A DNA stretch of 64,000 nt. Source: Symbiodinium kawagutii (Eukaryota > Sar > Dinophyceae > Suessiales > Symbiodiniaceae). This document shows positions 11,040-25,400 of this stretch, piece by piece. The stretch's first letter is position 1. Every line of letters starts with the position of its first letter. The notes under the pieces were generated by a model. It was not told where the DNA came from, made no database searches, and saw only the letters and a list, made by a program, of their open reading frames with translations. The position numbers were made by a program, and so were the translations under genes. The stretch is from contig VSDK01028007.1 in the NCBI GenBank assembly GCA_009767595.1, forward strand, positions 283,572-347,571, read 5' to 3'.

Positions 11040-12985
11040 TATGTATATATATATATTTATATGTATTTATATCTATAAATTCTTTCTATGTACAAGTAAC
11101 TTCATGCATTGAGCATAACAAACATTTTTTCCCAAATAGCCGAGCTAGTGGATCTATTGGGGTTCCTGCTTCAAATATCGGAAGTGTTGCTTCTGTGTAC
11201 TCCATCAAGGTTCTGATGCTCACAAAACACCCTCTTGGTCTGCTATTCTCAGCAGGCATCCCTCCAGACTGCAGACTACTGCATCTTGCCATCCATGTAA
11301 ACATCTGGAAAAATACAAGAGCTGCACTCGATCCACATTTTTATGAAAGTTGGATTCTCCAACGAAAGCTGGTAGGGGAAACAAAACCAATCTGGCTATG
11401 CTCATATGGCTGGATCCTGGACTTTCCGAGCTGGTTGGTGTCCATTGAGAAACACCACATGAAACACCTTGCTGAACCTTCAGGTTTCACAACTTGACCA
11501 CAGGGAGATCTATCCCACTCCACCATACTTAATAGCTAGCAGCTAGCCTTACAATATCCGAAAAACATCAAACGATCAGGGTATATTCAAGGGCTCTATG
11601 AAGCAGGCTGCTCACTCTCCTGAACTGTTTGCAACGGAAGGGCCTTTTCCTCACGAACGACTGCACTGCCACAGAAGAATCAGGAGCAAACTTTGTTTGC
11701 TATTCTTATCCAGGAATCAGAATAATGACAGATATGGGTATGTCAATTGTGTCCGTCAGTGGCGTGCTCCACCTTCCCTGCGTTTCTCAAGACGAATCAA
11801 GTCTACTCTTGGGGTGATGACTGAGTAGTACTTTGCTATGGACATACCCATATCTGGTCTGTTCTCAGCAACCGACTGGTAGAACTCTTACTTTTAAGTA
11901 GATATACAATCACCATCATCATTCCCAAATCATGGTTAAGCATTAGCAACCTTGGTAGGAGTCACTTTTGGTAGGCAACTGCTTGATAAGCATCACGATT
12001 GCCAAAAATGTTAAAATCCATGCTCGGCATTGCTGGGAACAGTCATGAGATGGCTCTTCTGTGCCACTGGATGTGGTGCGGACAGGGCAGAAAGGCAATG
12101 CACCATACATTGGTGCCTGACTCCACATTTCATTCAGGCACCACTGAGAACCTCAAAGCCAAACTGACTACTTGGATGTGCAGCTGGAGTTAAAAGTGGG
12201 ATATGATCATGCTTGCAAAACTTCTAAAGTAGCTGAGTAACTGGGATGCACATCCAAGTAGGTCATCTGGAACAAAAATCAAACATAACAATCGCTTCTA
12301 TACTTCCGGCATTGCAAGATCTGACCTGTCGAAAAATATGCGTACGCAGCAAAACGATCTACTCTTCCTCCATCTTCGGCCAAAATGCTCCAAAGCTTAA
12401 AAGAACTTGAACCTACTGGAAGGGCCAAGCACAGCAAGCTTCTTCACGGAAAATGGTGCCTGGCAAGCATCAAACACGGCAACAAGAATCGTCTGAGACA
12501 CCTTCGCAGGACATGTTGACCGTCATTGCTTACAAAATACACAAGGAATCCAGTATCAGGTGCAGCAAAGAGTGAAATGTAATTTTACATGTTTACATGC
12601 ACATGTATAGATATCTGTCGGTATCTATATGTTTATAAATCCATATTGTGAGGGTTTCTGTCAAATCGCTCTGTATCTCCGTAGTTCATGTCATGGAATC
12701 ATTCTCGCTCTTGCCGAGGCCATATCGCGTTCTGTGGCAAGTTTCCTATTCTGTCCCCTCGCAGTGTTTCCCAAGATGCATAGATACTATACATAAGCTA
12801 CAATGAACTCACACACACACACAATAAACATATATGATGATGCATAATTAATAACACAACAATAAATATAACAACATGTCACATATATTCAGTGTCAAAA
12901 AATACCACATAGACATGATAACATGGATACTATCATATAAATAAATATGTATCTTGTATTTCATATCTCTTGTATAATGAACATA
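11040..12985. other. sparse region downstream of the PABP gene
   Basis: AT-rich microsatellite-like DNA near 11.04 and 12.6 kb and low-complexity sequence. Short open frames exist, including a 154-codon plus frame that starts in a TATATATGTAT run, but none has a recognisable motif or codon pattern. Confidence 0.4.
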
Positions 12986-13175
12986 TGGGTGTTTCTCAAA
13001 AAAAGGGGACCCCCCGAATCCCCAACTATCAACCATTGCAAATGGTTTATTTGCAAAGTGATCAACTGTAAGTGGTTAACCATTCATCCCCAAATCCCCA
13101 AATACAAACCATTTATGGTTTGTACCAAAATATCTAATTATTACTATTCACCATTATAAACCACTATCATTCATA

Positions 13176-13274
13176 TGGGTGTTTCTCAAAATAGGGAGCC
13201 CCAAAAATGGTTGGTTTCTGACTAAAAATGATTGCAAACTGGATGATTGGGGGTTCCCTATTTGGAGAAACCAC
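13176..13274. repeat. MITE-like element, family A
   Basis: Left arm GGGTGTTTCTCAAAATAGGG; right arm TTCCCTATTTGGAGAAACCAC. A half element with the same left arm lies nearby at about 12,986-13,015. Confidence 0.85.
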
Positions 13275-13334
13275 AATATGCACAGCCATGACAAGTGTAT
13301 CACTACTCGTCCCTCCTCGCCGCGTCTCGGTTGC

Positions 13335-13407
13335 CTAGTCGTGGTAACGCGGTCCGGACTCACGAGCAGCTGGAGCTGCCTGTTGGATCACCCGCAATGC
13401 CTCAAAG
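13335..13407 (-). CDS. PABP last exon
   Basis: Acceptor CAGCAG|C. Reads [19 protein letters not shown], then RYHD and [12 protein letters not shown] matches the VDEALxVLQ end of MLLE. Confidence 0.8.
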
Positions 13408-16400
13408 CTGCTGGAGGAGCTGCTGGTTTTAGACGGTGAAATGATGGTTGAATAGATGGGTAAATAGATGCTTGACAGTGGTTATACAGATGATTAAATG
13501 ATGGTTGATAGTAGTTATATAGATGGTGAATGGTTACTAAAAGGTGATAGTGGAAAATAGATGTTGATAGTGCTTAATGATGGACAAATGATGGATAACA
13601 CTGGTTGTCCAATCTGATGATATGGAGTTTATATCATTTGATATGGCTTATCCAAAATTACATGGTTTATATCGAGTAGCTGCTGATGACCTTGGCTGAT
13701 AGTGATGAAATGATGGTTAGGTCACTGATTTTAAATGGTTTATCTATGATTCATGCAAAGTAATGATCTGGTGTTCTCCAATTGCTGGTGAACTTGGAAC
13801 TGCAATTTAGTTTTTTCCAGTGCCGTCGCATGAATCCTCACTACGGGTCCTCCAAAATACGTTCGCCACATAGTGATTTCAATGATGAACTCTCCCATTT
13901 TTCCGATTACATGCCTAGTAGGCCATGTTGATTCATCTCGATGTTAGTTGAATACCACTTGGTCATGAACTATGATAGCATGCCCTGGTAGTATCAAGCA
14001 GTGAACGAAGCAATAGCTGTGGTTTTGACCCTGTGGAGCTCTACATCTCCACAGGCTTAGTCTGGCTGAAACTGTACAGGTTGGATACATCACAAGCATA
14101 TCAGTTTGCTGGCAATTTCAGACCACTAATTCATAATATTATATTGTTGCCCATAGGTCAATGCCAGCTCACATCTCATTTAAAGCCAAATTCTTTAATT
14201 GAACATGGACAACTGGAAATTGCAATCTTAGAAGTGCAATGATAATGAACCCCTCAATTCGAAGAAATTGTGTCCCGCAAAGAAATTTCAGGTGACCCAT
14301 CCAGAATCATTAAATGAAATACTGGTATGGCTGTGACCTTTAAAGGAATCTGAAATGTAATCCTTTAATCTACTGAAATGTAGTCGAAAGAGTTGTATAC
14401 CCATGACCAAGTCAAGACGATCGTCCGTGTTGACCCTGGAAAGGAGCTGGTCCTGAAGGGCGACTGCTCGAGCAGTCGATACGGATGATTCCCATGGAAC
14501 AAAAATCCCCGCCGTGGTTCCTGGGAAGCAAATCCCCTGACGATTGATCATGGCAAAGGCTATCAATGGCTGATGCTATGTGGTTCAGAATGGTTATATC
14601 ATAATGGTTGATCTATGGTTTGCAACCATTGATACCTGGTCAGTACTGGTCGATCATTAGCCGTTGAACAATTAAGAAGCTCTGAGTCAACTTTGATGAC
14701 CAGCTCTAAATCAGTAACTCAGCGAGTGTATCCCTCCATATAGCTGTCCATAAACAATGGCTGGCTCCACCAGTCATTGATATGAGGCCAGGGATGGTTT
14801 GGAGTGCATCCTATATGCATGTACATCATTTGGTGCACTGACCCTGCATCTTTTTAATTTTAGACTATGATGCAACAGTATGAATCATGAAGCAGTTTAT
14901 GAAACGTCAACGAATCATGAACGAATCATCAATTAACCAAATCAGCCGTTATGAATCATTGGCAGTTGATTGACAACAATCAAACATTACCAACCAGCTT
15001 AACCACGAGCAATTCTACAAAAGATCAAATTTCCGGTTGCTTAACAGGTGGCCGCTCACTCCAGCCTCATCCACCTTGTTGCGCACTTGCTGTTCTGAAC
15101 TCAGAGTCGCGGTTGCGCAAGCGGGTGTGCTGTTCCCATTGGCCGTTGCAACAACCGTTGAATCCGTGCACCAATTTATGGTGGAAATGGCCAACGGTGG
15201 TGGTTCGTGATGGTGAAAATTCCGTGGTGGTGTTTTTTCTGTTAAGGCTTAGTGAATCACAGTAAATGATGGTCACTGATGGTTAATAGTGATGTTCTCA
15301 GATTCATTCATCTGGCAAAACAAAACTACTGAAACTATAAACTATATTTAGCACCAAGAAATGGCCAACAAATTCATTGCCAGGTTAGTCAGAAGGTGAA
15401 ATGATCAAATTGGGGGAGAAGGTTGGGAGTACCACACCCAAACAACGGGATCAAGGTTGATATATACCATCTCTACTGCAACATATTGACATATATCAAC
15501 TATCGATGGTAACCCCAAGAATTGGTGATAGACCAGTGCTCATTGGTTCAGATTAGTTTACTGTAAGCCAGTGGAAGACATGATCAGGATTATCCTTCAG
15601 TACTGTAAAGAAACACAAACAAGACTATAGGTGATGGATCACAAGAATAACATATGAGTGTTTTTTTATTATTGCTTGACATGAATGATCTTCTATCATC
15701 ATCCCTGCTGATTTGGGTGTTTCTCAACTTACACGGGTACTTCCGTACCTCCAGTTATCATTCAGTTTATTAACGATTTATAGTAATAGACCAATCATAA
15801 CCTTGCAGTCTTGCAGTTCCCTATTTCAAGAGCTCACCATTTCTTGGGAGAGGTACAGTAGAGGACAAAACAAATCTGTAAGCAATGCACGGCACTGCTG
15901 GGTTCATAGGTCATAACAGGCTCCCCCCAAACAGCAAGTTCTCCAATCTCTCCCATCATTAACCAGAGATTTGGCACTGGAAATGCGGATGGTACTGCAA
16001 TGCTCAGCTCTGAAGTGTATCAACTGATCATTATCTGTAGCAGCTCGTGGTCACATGGCAACTTGTAGTAACTTTATATAGTAGATATCATAGACATCCA
16101 GAATTTCTTGGGACGTCTCAACTTCTCAAGTTTGATATGTCCTTACCAACAAGTATGAGCAATCACATCATCTGTGCCTCTTAAAACCATACCCTCTCAG
16201 CATGGGCTTTGCAGTACTCATGCGTGGCATTCATTTTGAAGCACGTTGATTGGTCTTACTTTCATATCCAGAGTCAAAATCAACAACCCCACTGAATCCA
16301 AGCAGTGCAATGCCGTTTTGAGGCACCCAAGCCAGCAGGATATGTTTCAATCACCCTGAACGAAAATGATTCATCACATATGGTGGGCGGTGTTTCAAAA

Positions 16401-19400
16401 TAAGGGAACCCTAAAAAATGGCTGGTTTATTGCCATAAATGGCTGATATGAAGGATGATTTGGAGGTACCCTCATTTCAAGAACCCCCCCATATCATTCA
16501 TTAGGTGTCACCCGGCTCCCGAAACCCATGGAGGTTCGAGTGGTACCACCATTACCACTGGTAGTCAGTATCAAGAGTTCAGGCTCCAAAATCTTTCCAC
16601 TTTCTCCAAGCAAAATCTTATCGACTTCTCCACTGCCACTGAGTTTTGGACTCTAACAATCGCATCAGCTCATTGTTGTCCATTTCCAACATCATGCCCG
16701 TGATCTTACCAGCCTCAGTGCCGGGAGCAGCAGGACGTCGGAAATCTATAAGAACTCATGAATGGTACACCTACCACGTCGTTCACGAAAATGGATCTGG
16801 ATTGTGCCATGTGGTTGTGAGTCCAGAGTAAAACCCCTGGACATCAGACTGCCTGCCCACCAACATTCGTAAAATGTTCGATCCCTTGAAGGCATTCATT
16901 GTAGCCCACTGCGGTCAGGGACGCCTACTTGGTATCCACGAAAGCAAGCAACTAATATGGGTGATAGATACCAGAAACAGCAAGGAAAAGTCAGGAAAGC
17001 ACTTGAAACATTGATCACTTGAGTTTTTCCTAAAACCAAAACTGCCAAACCCCCAGACACAACAACCCTTTGCAGGGGCACCACTCGCACCAAGGAGGGG
17101 GGATCGCCAATGGCGAGCGACCAGCTCCGGCTGATACTTGGCGACCATGGGATACAACTTCTCCCCCAGCAGTTGCTTCTGAATCTTGGCGGCGGTGACG
17201 ACTGGACCATCCAATGGTGTCCCAAAGCTGTCCAAAATATATGGGGCGGGGTTCTCAAGGGGGACACCCAAGTTCTGGATGGTTTATTACGAATTAATTC
17301 ATCATGATTAGTGGATGATGTTGTTTCTTTAAATTGGTATTAAAACGATGGCCCCTACTTGGAGAAACCGCCAATGTCATATGGCGTTATGATAGCGATC
17401 AAAATATAAGACCTATCATCTTCAATTATACCGGTTCAAAGTCCTACTGTTCTTCCCAAATTCCTTTGCAACTGGACTATGATAGGGATGACATATCAGG
17501 AAGCTTTGTGCACATACTTTCAGATTTGCGTACTATCTCAGGGGATGTATCCATCTCAGGGTTTTTTTTAATTCTATTTTTTCCCTTGAGATGGATACGT
17601 GGGACTGGGAAGGGTACATGTAGTGTTTGTGCGAGACGTCTCAAAGAACGGGGTATGTATCTATCTCCGAGGGATGTATCCATCTCAGGGTTGTTGCCCC
17701 CAACTATCACGCCTTGAGATAGGGACATCCTCTGGGGAAGGAGCCGGTATTTACACAAAACCTTCCGAACATAGGGATATCTTCAGGAATATCCCTAGTC
17801 TATACTGAGCAATAGGAATAGGTATGTAATGGGAACCTACTTTATCGCATTCTTTCCCCGTTGCACCAGGCATACCTACGATATCCTTCCTATTATGATC
17901 TCCAACCATATGTCGCGCTTATCAATCCTTACTATATAGCTGTGTGTAAATACCCTGTGCCCTTGGTGACCATCCCATACATGACCAAATAGGTCTTTGT
18001 TGGGATGTTCCCGTACCCATTTTTGGTGATACTTGATTACGGCCCATAGCCCTGTAGCAATTATATCCTCCTACCATATGCCTCATCATTCTATCCGAAG
18101 TATATCTATATATCCAGTGCTTTATCTCTGCCATATAGCAATTCTATCCCTATCATATCTCCATTGTGTAGCTGTTGGATGATCTTGGATATGTCATGCC
18201 CCGATCCGGTTGGTGGTTTCAAGCCTTCTGAAAAAATATCAGTCAAGTTAAACATCCCAAATACTAGTGAAAACCAAAAAATGTTACAACCACCAACCAG
18301 CTCAAATACATAGCATTTCTTGCTATGATATATCCCTGTTCGATCTCAACTACATACCCAATTATATCCCAAACTAGTTGATAATTACTCACTATAGTTG
18401 GTAATTGATCTCTATCATTCGCAATCATTAACCAGTATAAAACCACTGTCGATGCTTATCCCCCATAGTTAATCACTATCAGCTGTAATTAACCATAAAA
18501 ACCTTTAACAATCCATTTTCAATCATTACTTCATGTTTAAAACACCGACCAGTTGTTATGGTTGGGTATCATCCCCCGCAGTGATACCCAACCATAGTGA
18601 AACACTGTAACCAAAGTTAACCATTTTTTTTAAAAATAGCGCTTTCCCTCTAAATAGAGGGTTTTTTAATGGCTTTTATAGGGAAACCATGGTCGTTTTG
18701 ACAGGTTTTCTTGGTATTAAGTCATTCACCATAAAGAACCCTATGGTATCCCTACGAAACCCACCACCAATCACCGATTTCGAACCATTATCAACCATTC
18801 TTTGTCACCCTTCAAAAAACCTGGGTTTTCCTATAAAGAACCTTTGTTTTCCTATAAAAATCCACCACCAATCACCAAATATCTCACTGGCTGTGGCTCT
18901 GCCAAGCAACAGGTCCAGGCACCTGGTTCATCTGAGGTGCCCTCAGCGCAAGCGCAGCTTGCGCTGCGCATCACGAGTGGGATGATTCATGCTGGGCACA
19001 TGCATGGCTTCATGATAGTTATAGTGTATGGTTTCATGATGCTTATGCAGCACAGTTGACAATGGGTCTAGTGATTCACGTTTCCGGCTTAGTGCTGGTT
19101 GATAGTCGATAGATAGCAAACAGTGGCTTATAACCAAAGCTTCAGAACAGTACAGTAGTGGGTAATGACCAATTGGATGTCTTGTGATAGATGATAAATC
19201 GTTAATGGTGAATGATGTAGGACAATTAGGTTGAGGGTACTTGTCAATACTCCATAGCTTGTAGTGGCGGATAGTGCATTTGTTCTACATAGACATGTTT
19301 GTTGATATCCTGGTAATAGCCGTCATATGTTGTCAGAATCCAACCCACCTACCGTTGGATGTCCATGTTCATCACATATCATTGTTTAGTGGGTAAATAA

Positions 19401-22400
19401 TCAAAGGCTATTGCTACCTATTTTGACCATGAATTGTCAGCACGGGCTTGACGATTGGATTTCACCTGCAAGTTTGAAAGTAGGGAAACCATAGGGAACC
19501 ATAGAGAACCCATAGGGAAACCATAGCAAACCAAAGGAAAACTATAGGAAGCCAAAGAAAAATCAAAGCTTGCAGAACTTCAAAAAATGAAGGAGACATC
19601 CAAGGGAAATGCAGGTAGATTGTCGAAAAATGAAGGGTACTTCCAACCATCTGTGACTGAAAACTATTTATGGACAAGGGCGGTGGGAAAAACAACCAAC
19701 TGCAATTGGTTGGACAAGATCATGACATCAAGTGTATTGTGATCATATCAACCATATTGTCCCCAGGCGCAAAATCAACCAGGAAATACCACAGTTTGGA
19801 ATCATGCCCGAAATGGAAATCAATGGAGATCACCAGGGACAACAGGGGCACTCTCGTGAGCTCAAATGCCAAGTGACATCATCTGCTGTTGATTCATTTG
19901 TGGCGGCCTCATCATTGGTTGCCTCATCAGCCCAAGGCCGGACAAAGCTGGGCTGGCTCACCATGTTGTGCTTAGCTGTTTCGGAGAATTCACAATCATA
20001 ATGCCAAACCATTCTTTGCCACAACGATGTATCGTCATGAACTATTCTTAATCAATGAAACAAAGGATTGTACTATTCAACTGACTAATTAAACTTTGTC
20101 AACCAAAATGAATGATAATGATGAACTGTTCTTGCGATCTGGAATCAAAGACAACATTTCAATCATGATTTTGTTTTCCTTACCGCCTGGTGCTTCCAAG
20201 CGCACTAAAATCCGTGTACGCAACCTGCCACCGGAACTTAAACTTTGGTGAACCCTGAGGTTAAACCCACAAGCAGCTTGCAAATTCCACAAATTCCTTC
20301 GCCAATACTGCCTTGTTCATAGCTTGTCATATCGTGGATCACCAAGAGCTGAGTGTTGCGTGACACCAGGGAAGGTTTTGCTGTCCACTCCCCACTGCTT
20401 GGGCTCCAGCATCGGCATGTTGGGACGCATGCCCATCATGGGGTTCATGCCTCCAGTGCAATGAATCAAGGGACATCACCCACTCCCAATGCCCCCAAAC
20501 CTCTTCAGTTGGTTGGATTGGTTGAGGCCACTGATTCTGACAAACCCGGTGACTCAGCTTAAGAAGTCCTATACAAAAACCAGCTAAGTGGACGAACTAG
20601 TCAGGTTATTTACTAAAACCTATACTCAGCTGGTCCTGGCTGGCTATAACTTGTAACTCACCCAGCTATACCGTATATACCTGTTTCCCCAATACTAAGC
20701 AACCATTGGAATCAGCGGAGCAACCACAGCACCGTGTCAACATGGCAACTGCTTCCCCTCCAACTTTTGCGCTGGTGGGTGATAGTTTTCCGAGATTTCC
20801 CAGGGTTTCCTATAAAGAAGGGATGAATCGATAGTTCCTTATAAAATCACATAAATCATATAAGAATTCAGCTTCAAGCACCATGAACCATGATCAACCA
20901 TTATTTACCGTTTATCATTCTGGTTCTGAACCAGCATAAAGCATCAAGTAGTATCCACTATCAAACATGATCACAAAGCGGCATGAACCGTTATTAAACT
21001 GCATCATTATCCAACGTTTACCTCTATTCACCATCGTCATCAACCATTGTTGTCCATCAGCACTCATCATTGATCATTGCCAACAATTGTTCACGATCAA
21101 TCAATAACGAATGTTATTCATTGATAATCAACCATGGCTAATCAATATTGATCATGCCTAATCATTACTACCCATCATTCATTATTTATCAGTATAACTA
21201 AGCATCATTAGCAATCACTAATTGTTGTTACTTATCATTAACAGCAATTATCAGCGGTCAAATTTATTACTACTCATATACTGTAACAAGAAATCATGAA
21301 TCATCCGCCAATTAATCAGCACTTCATCATCAAATATCTACTAACATATCCTTAATATGTATTTATATATATATATATATATTCAGCCTCCTGCAAGCAA
21401 CCATCCAACATCCACTAATTAACCATTGAATAATCACTAATTTACCATGAATCACTCACTCATGAAACATTTCTGAACCATCGAATATCCAACAAATATT
21501 CATCAATTAACCATCAAATATCCATCAATTCACCACTAAGCGAAACCTCTCCACTGATGAACCACTGATCAGTTGGTCACTAGTGGTCGACTAAGTAACT
21601 AATCAATGCAAGAAGTGGTTAATTCACGGGCAATTAACCATCAACTGACCACTCATGAATGACTAGTGGTGATTGACCATTCATTAACCAACATTAACTC
21701 ACAAATTCATTGACTAATCACTTTATGTTAATTGACCACTTATGAACTACTCATCAACATTGACTAACTAACTCATTAGTCACCCTCCAATTACCTGAAT
21801 GTTAATCAATTCATTAAACAACATTAACTCACTAGCTCATTAACCATCAATTGACCATTCATTAGTTAACCATCACTTCATGCTAATCAACCATTCATTA
21901 ACCAACATTCACCCGCTATAAACCACCACTAACCATCATTTAACCACTACTAACCATCACCTAACCATCTATCGAACCATCTATTTAACCATCATTCACC
22001 CATCTATTCAACCACCATTTAGTCAATTTAGCCATTCATCAACCATTAATTAACCATCATTTAGCCACTACTGACCATCACTTAACCACTACCAACCATT
22101 CATCAACCATTCCTTAACCACTCACCCAACATCACCCGTTGCATCAACCGCCTGGACCCATGGGAGGCATTGGGCCCTTGCCCATGCAAGGCATGCCGCC
22201 CTGGCCACGGTGAGTTGGTGGTTGGTTAGGGCTTAAGGAGTGGAACTTTTGATGGCTAAGTTGGTTGAGATAATTTTTGATTAGTGGTTGATTAGTAGGT
22301 ACTCAGTGCTTGATTAGAGGATATTTGATTGGTAATAAATAAATGAATAGCGGGCAAAAGTCTGTTACACAAAAGTGGCCATCTGCTAAACTGGGTCGTC

Positions 22401-25400
22401 CCCTATCGGTTGTGAAGGTTTTGTGGGTTTGTTTTGTGTCGTCTATGTTGGGAAGGACAAGCATCAATACTTGTATTGGGCCAAGGTCTTCCCAAGCATG
22501 TCAATGGTGGAAAATGCCTATCGGTTAGTATCGGTTAGGGTATCGGTTGGATTGCCCATGAATTTTCTGAAACTGGATTAACCATGGCAATCTTCCTGGG
22601 GGTATCGGTGCTGGGTCGTCCCCTATCGGTTGTGAAGGTATCCTGCACGTTGGACAACCGAGACGTCCACCCGAAGATGTAATATGAATTGACGTACTTT
22701 TGTCGGATACTCAAATGATTACTTGCTACTTGCTGCTTATTAGTGTTGATTTCATGGTCAATGCGTCCCTAACGATGGTGAAGCTATGGTCATTTGGTGG
22801 TCAATGGTGATTGGCAATGGTTGACTCTGATGGTTGATGATTGCCAACTGTGGTCAATGATGGCAAACAAGGATATTCTAGGGCAAATGACGAAAGAAAG
22901 CATGGGCTGATAGCGGTCACTGATGGCTAGTGGCTGTAAGAGGTTGATAGGAGCTACTCATGATCATGGGTGATGGATCCAACCAAGGGATTATCAACAA
23001 TCAGAACGCAACGCCTTCGGGCCATGCACTTCTCAAACATGACACCTCCAGAACATGGGTTCCCAAAGATTCATTCCCGACACTAGCAAACACACGCATT
23101 TCCAGGAGCACTGGTCGTCTGTTCAGGTGACTAGAACTGTTTGGTACACAGCTGGGCACAATCTCACTAACATGTATGCATTCATGTGCTGCTTGCTCGC
23201 CACCACTTCACGACAAGTGATGCTTCAGAATCACTTTCATTCACTTCACTTGTGCCCCGTCCCAAAAAAGTTGTGCACTGAATAGGCACCTAAGTCTCAG
23301 GACAAGCTCCACACTTGACGACAACTTGATCATGGCAAATCCATGTAGATCATAAAGCACCACCACCTGAACCAGAAATAATCCATCCAGCGATTGATAA
23401 ACCACGACTCGAGCCAGTCAAAATGCCTTGTGACTTATCAGCTAAACCACTCAAACAAACCAAGTGATCTTAACGCTGAATCAGTTTACCTGGTGATTCC
23501 ACAAACTAACTCTTGTAGTTGTTTAACCATCATTGTTGGTTATCATCCCCTATGATTAACCATTATTACTGGTAGCCACCTACAAACCCACCATAGTTCT
23601 CTGCGAATGCCTGGTGACCATCCAACAACTTGGCAGATCACCGGTGTCCCCCAGGGACGCCTTCATGCCAGGTCCACCTGGGCCTCCTTTGCACATCCTG
23701 GTAGGGCGTTGGATCGTGCTGGCGATGGCAGGGGACAGGATGTCATCAGAATTATCAACTTGAGGGTGTCTTTATAGTGGTTAGTGCTGGTTAATAACGA
23801 TTAAGAATAGTTAATAAGGGTTCAGAATGGTTGAATACGGCTAGGGATGGTTAATCAATAACGGTTCAGAACAGTTAAGAATGGTTCAATAATGGTTGCT
23901 GATGGTTACGAATGAGTGAGTAATGATGGTGTATATAATGATGGTTTGATAATGGTTTGATGATGGTGAAGGATGTTTATATGATAAGAGTTAAGGATGG
24001 TTAAGAATAGTTCATGATGCCATCCTTAACTCTTATCATATTTATTTGGGAGTTTCTCAAAATAGGGCACCCATGTCAGTACCACTATTCTTAACTCTTA
24101 CAGGCATCTTTATGAATATCACTAACAACTGTAGTCTCTAATGATAGATGACTGTGATAGCTATGTCAGATTAACTATTATCACTCCTATCAAATAAGTA
24201 TTATCTGTGCTTATTGAACAAACTGTAGAATCACCAAAGTGGAGAGTGATACAAACATGATACCACCTACGTGGCAAGTCAGGCTTCATCCAAACCAGCA
24301 GCCCAAGGGATGCAAAGTTTTGCCAAGATACATTGGAGGTTGCATCATGCCCATCATCTGTGGAGGCCTGACACAGCACATAGGCCGATTCCGTCAAAAG
24401 TACTCCAAACTGACAAGTCTTGGCTGGTGGTCGGGTATCCCAACTGAAAAGTTGCCGGGACAAAATGATATGCTTCGGGTGGTTTTGGAGTACTGCTGAA
24501 TGCACTCACCTGGATTTCGCCTTGCTACTGCTGCAGGATCGAAACCATGAGACTTGCCACCAAAGCCATTCGTTGAAAATTGTCTGCGCAGCTTCAACTC
24601 AGACTTCGGCCTCATCATACCTCCCATATTGGGCATTCCCATTGGCATGTTCATGTTGTTCATCATCCTGGGCGACATCTGAGCGCCCCAAAGAAACTCC
24701 TTTTGGACGGCTGGGACCAGCGCTTTACAGATATTCACGGGGTTTCTCAAGTCATAGGGATACCCATAGTTATCATCAAGTTGATTAATCATTTATACTA
24801 TATGATAAACCATCAGTTTTTTGGGGTTCCCCTGTTTTGAGAAACCACTTTGACGGGGAACTACAATCACTTTCCGATCACGTTTGGTTCTACAGGTTGC
24901 TGGTTGTGCTTCACGATTTCCAACTTCGAAACGATGATGTACTATGTTGATCCAGTTTAACTAGTGGAACTGGTCATCTTCTGCGAGGTGAGCCAACTCA
25001 GGTTTTTTTCAGCTGCCACTCTCCGTGTTGAAGCTATGATTCGGTGTTTCCCCACAATCGAGCTTGCTAAAAAGGCAACTTTTGATGATTATTTTTGAGA
25101 AACCTTCCATGTTTGGTTCAATTGTTTGTTCATCTTGAGTGTACCAGATTGTTTTAGCAGAAATTCACACTGCCTTGCCCACCAAACTTAGACTCCAGTA
25201 TCAATTTCAGTACCTTCGTGAAACTTGATAGTCGAGCGCTGCCTTCAAAATAACATCTTGTGGGATGCAGCTAGCTTTCACGTCAAAATGTGCAGGTGCC
25301 AATCAGATACCCATAATTAGCCATGTCTTCTAAGGACTCCTCAAGATGATTCTTGTGATATGATCATATTCGCAGCATGTTGGATGTTTTTGCATGGCGG

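Noticed and set aside
11033..11497. 154-codon plus ORF
   Set aside because: Starts in an AT microsatellite (MYICIYIYLYV); no motif and no sign of coding composition.
20180..20240. Plus-strand RRM-like text [12 protein letters not shown]
   Set aside because: It stops within a few codons; the minus reading has a good acceptor and donor and fits the PABP linker.
22140..22215. Plus-strand exon ending in GTGAGT ([12 protein letters not shown])
   Set aside because: The minus reading joins neighbouring PABP linker exons in orientation and composition.
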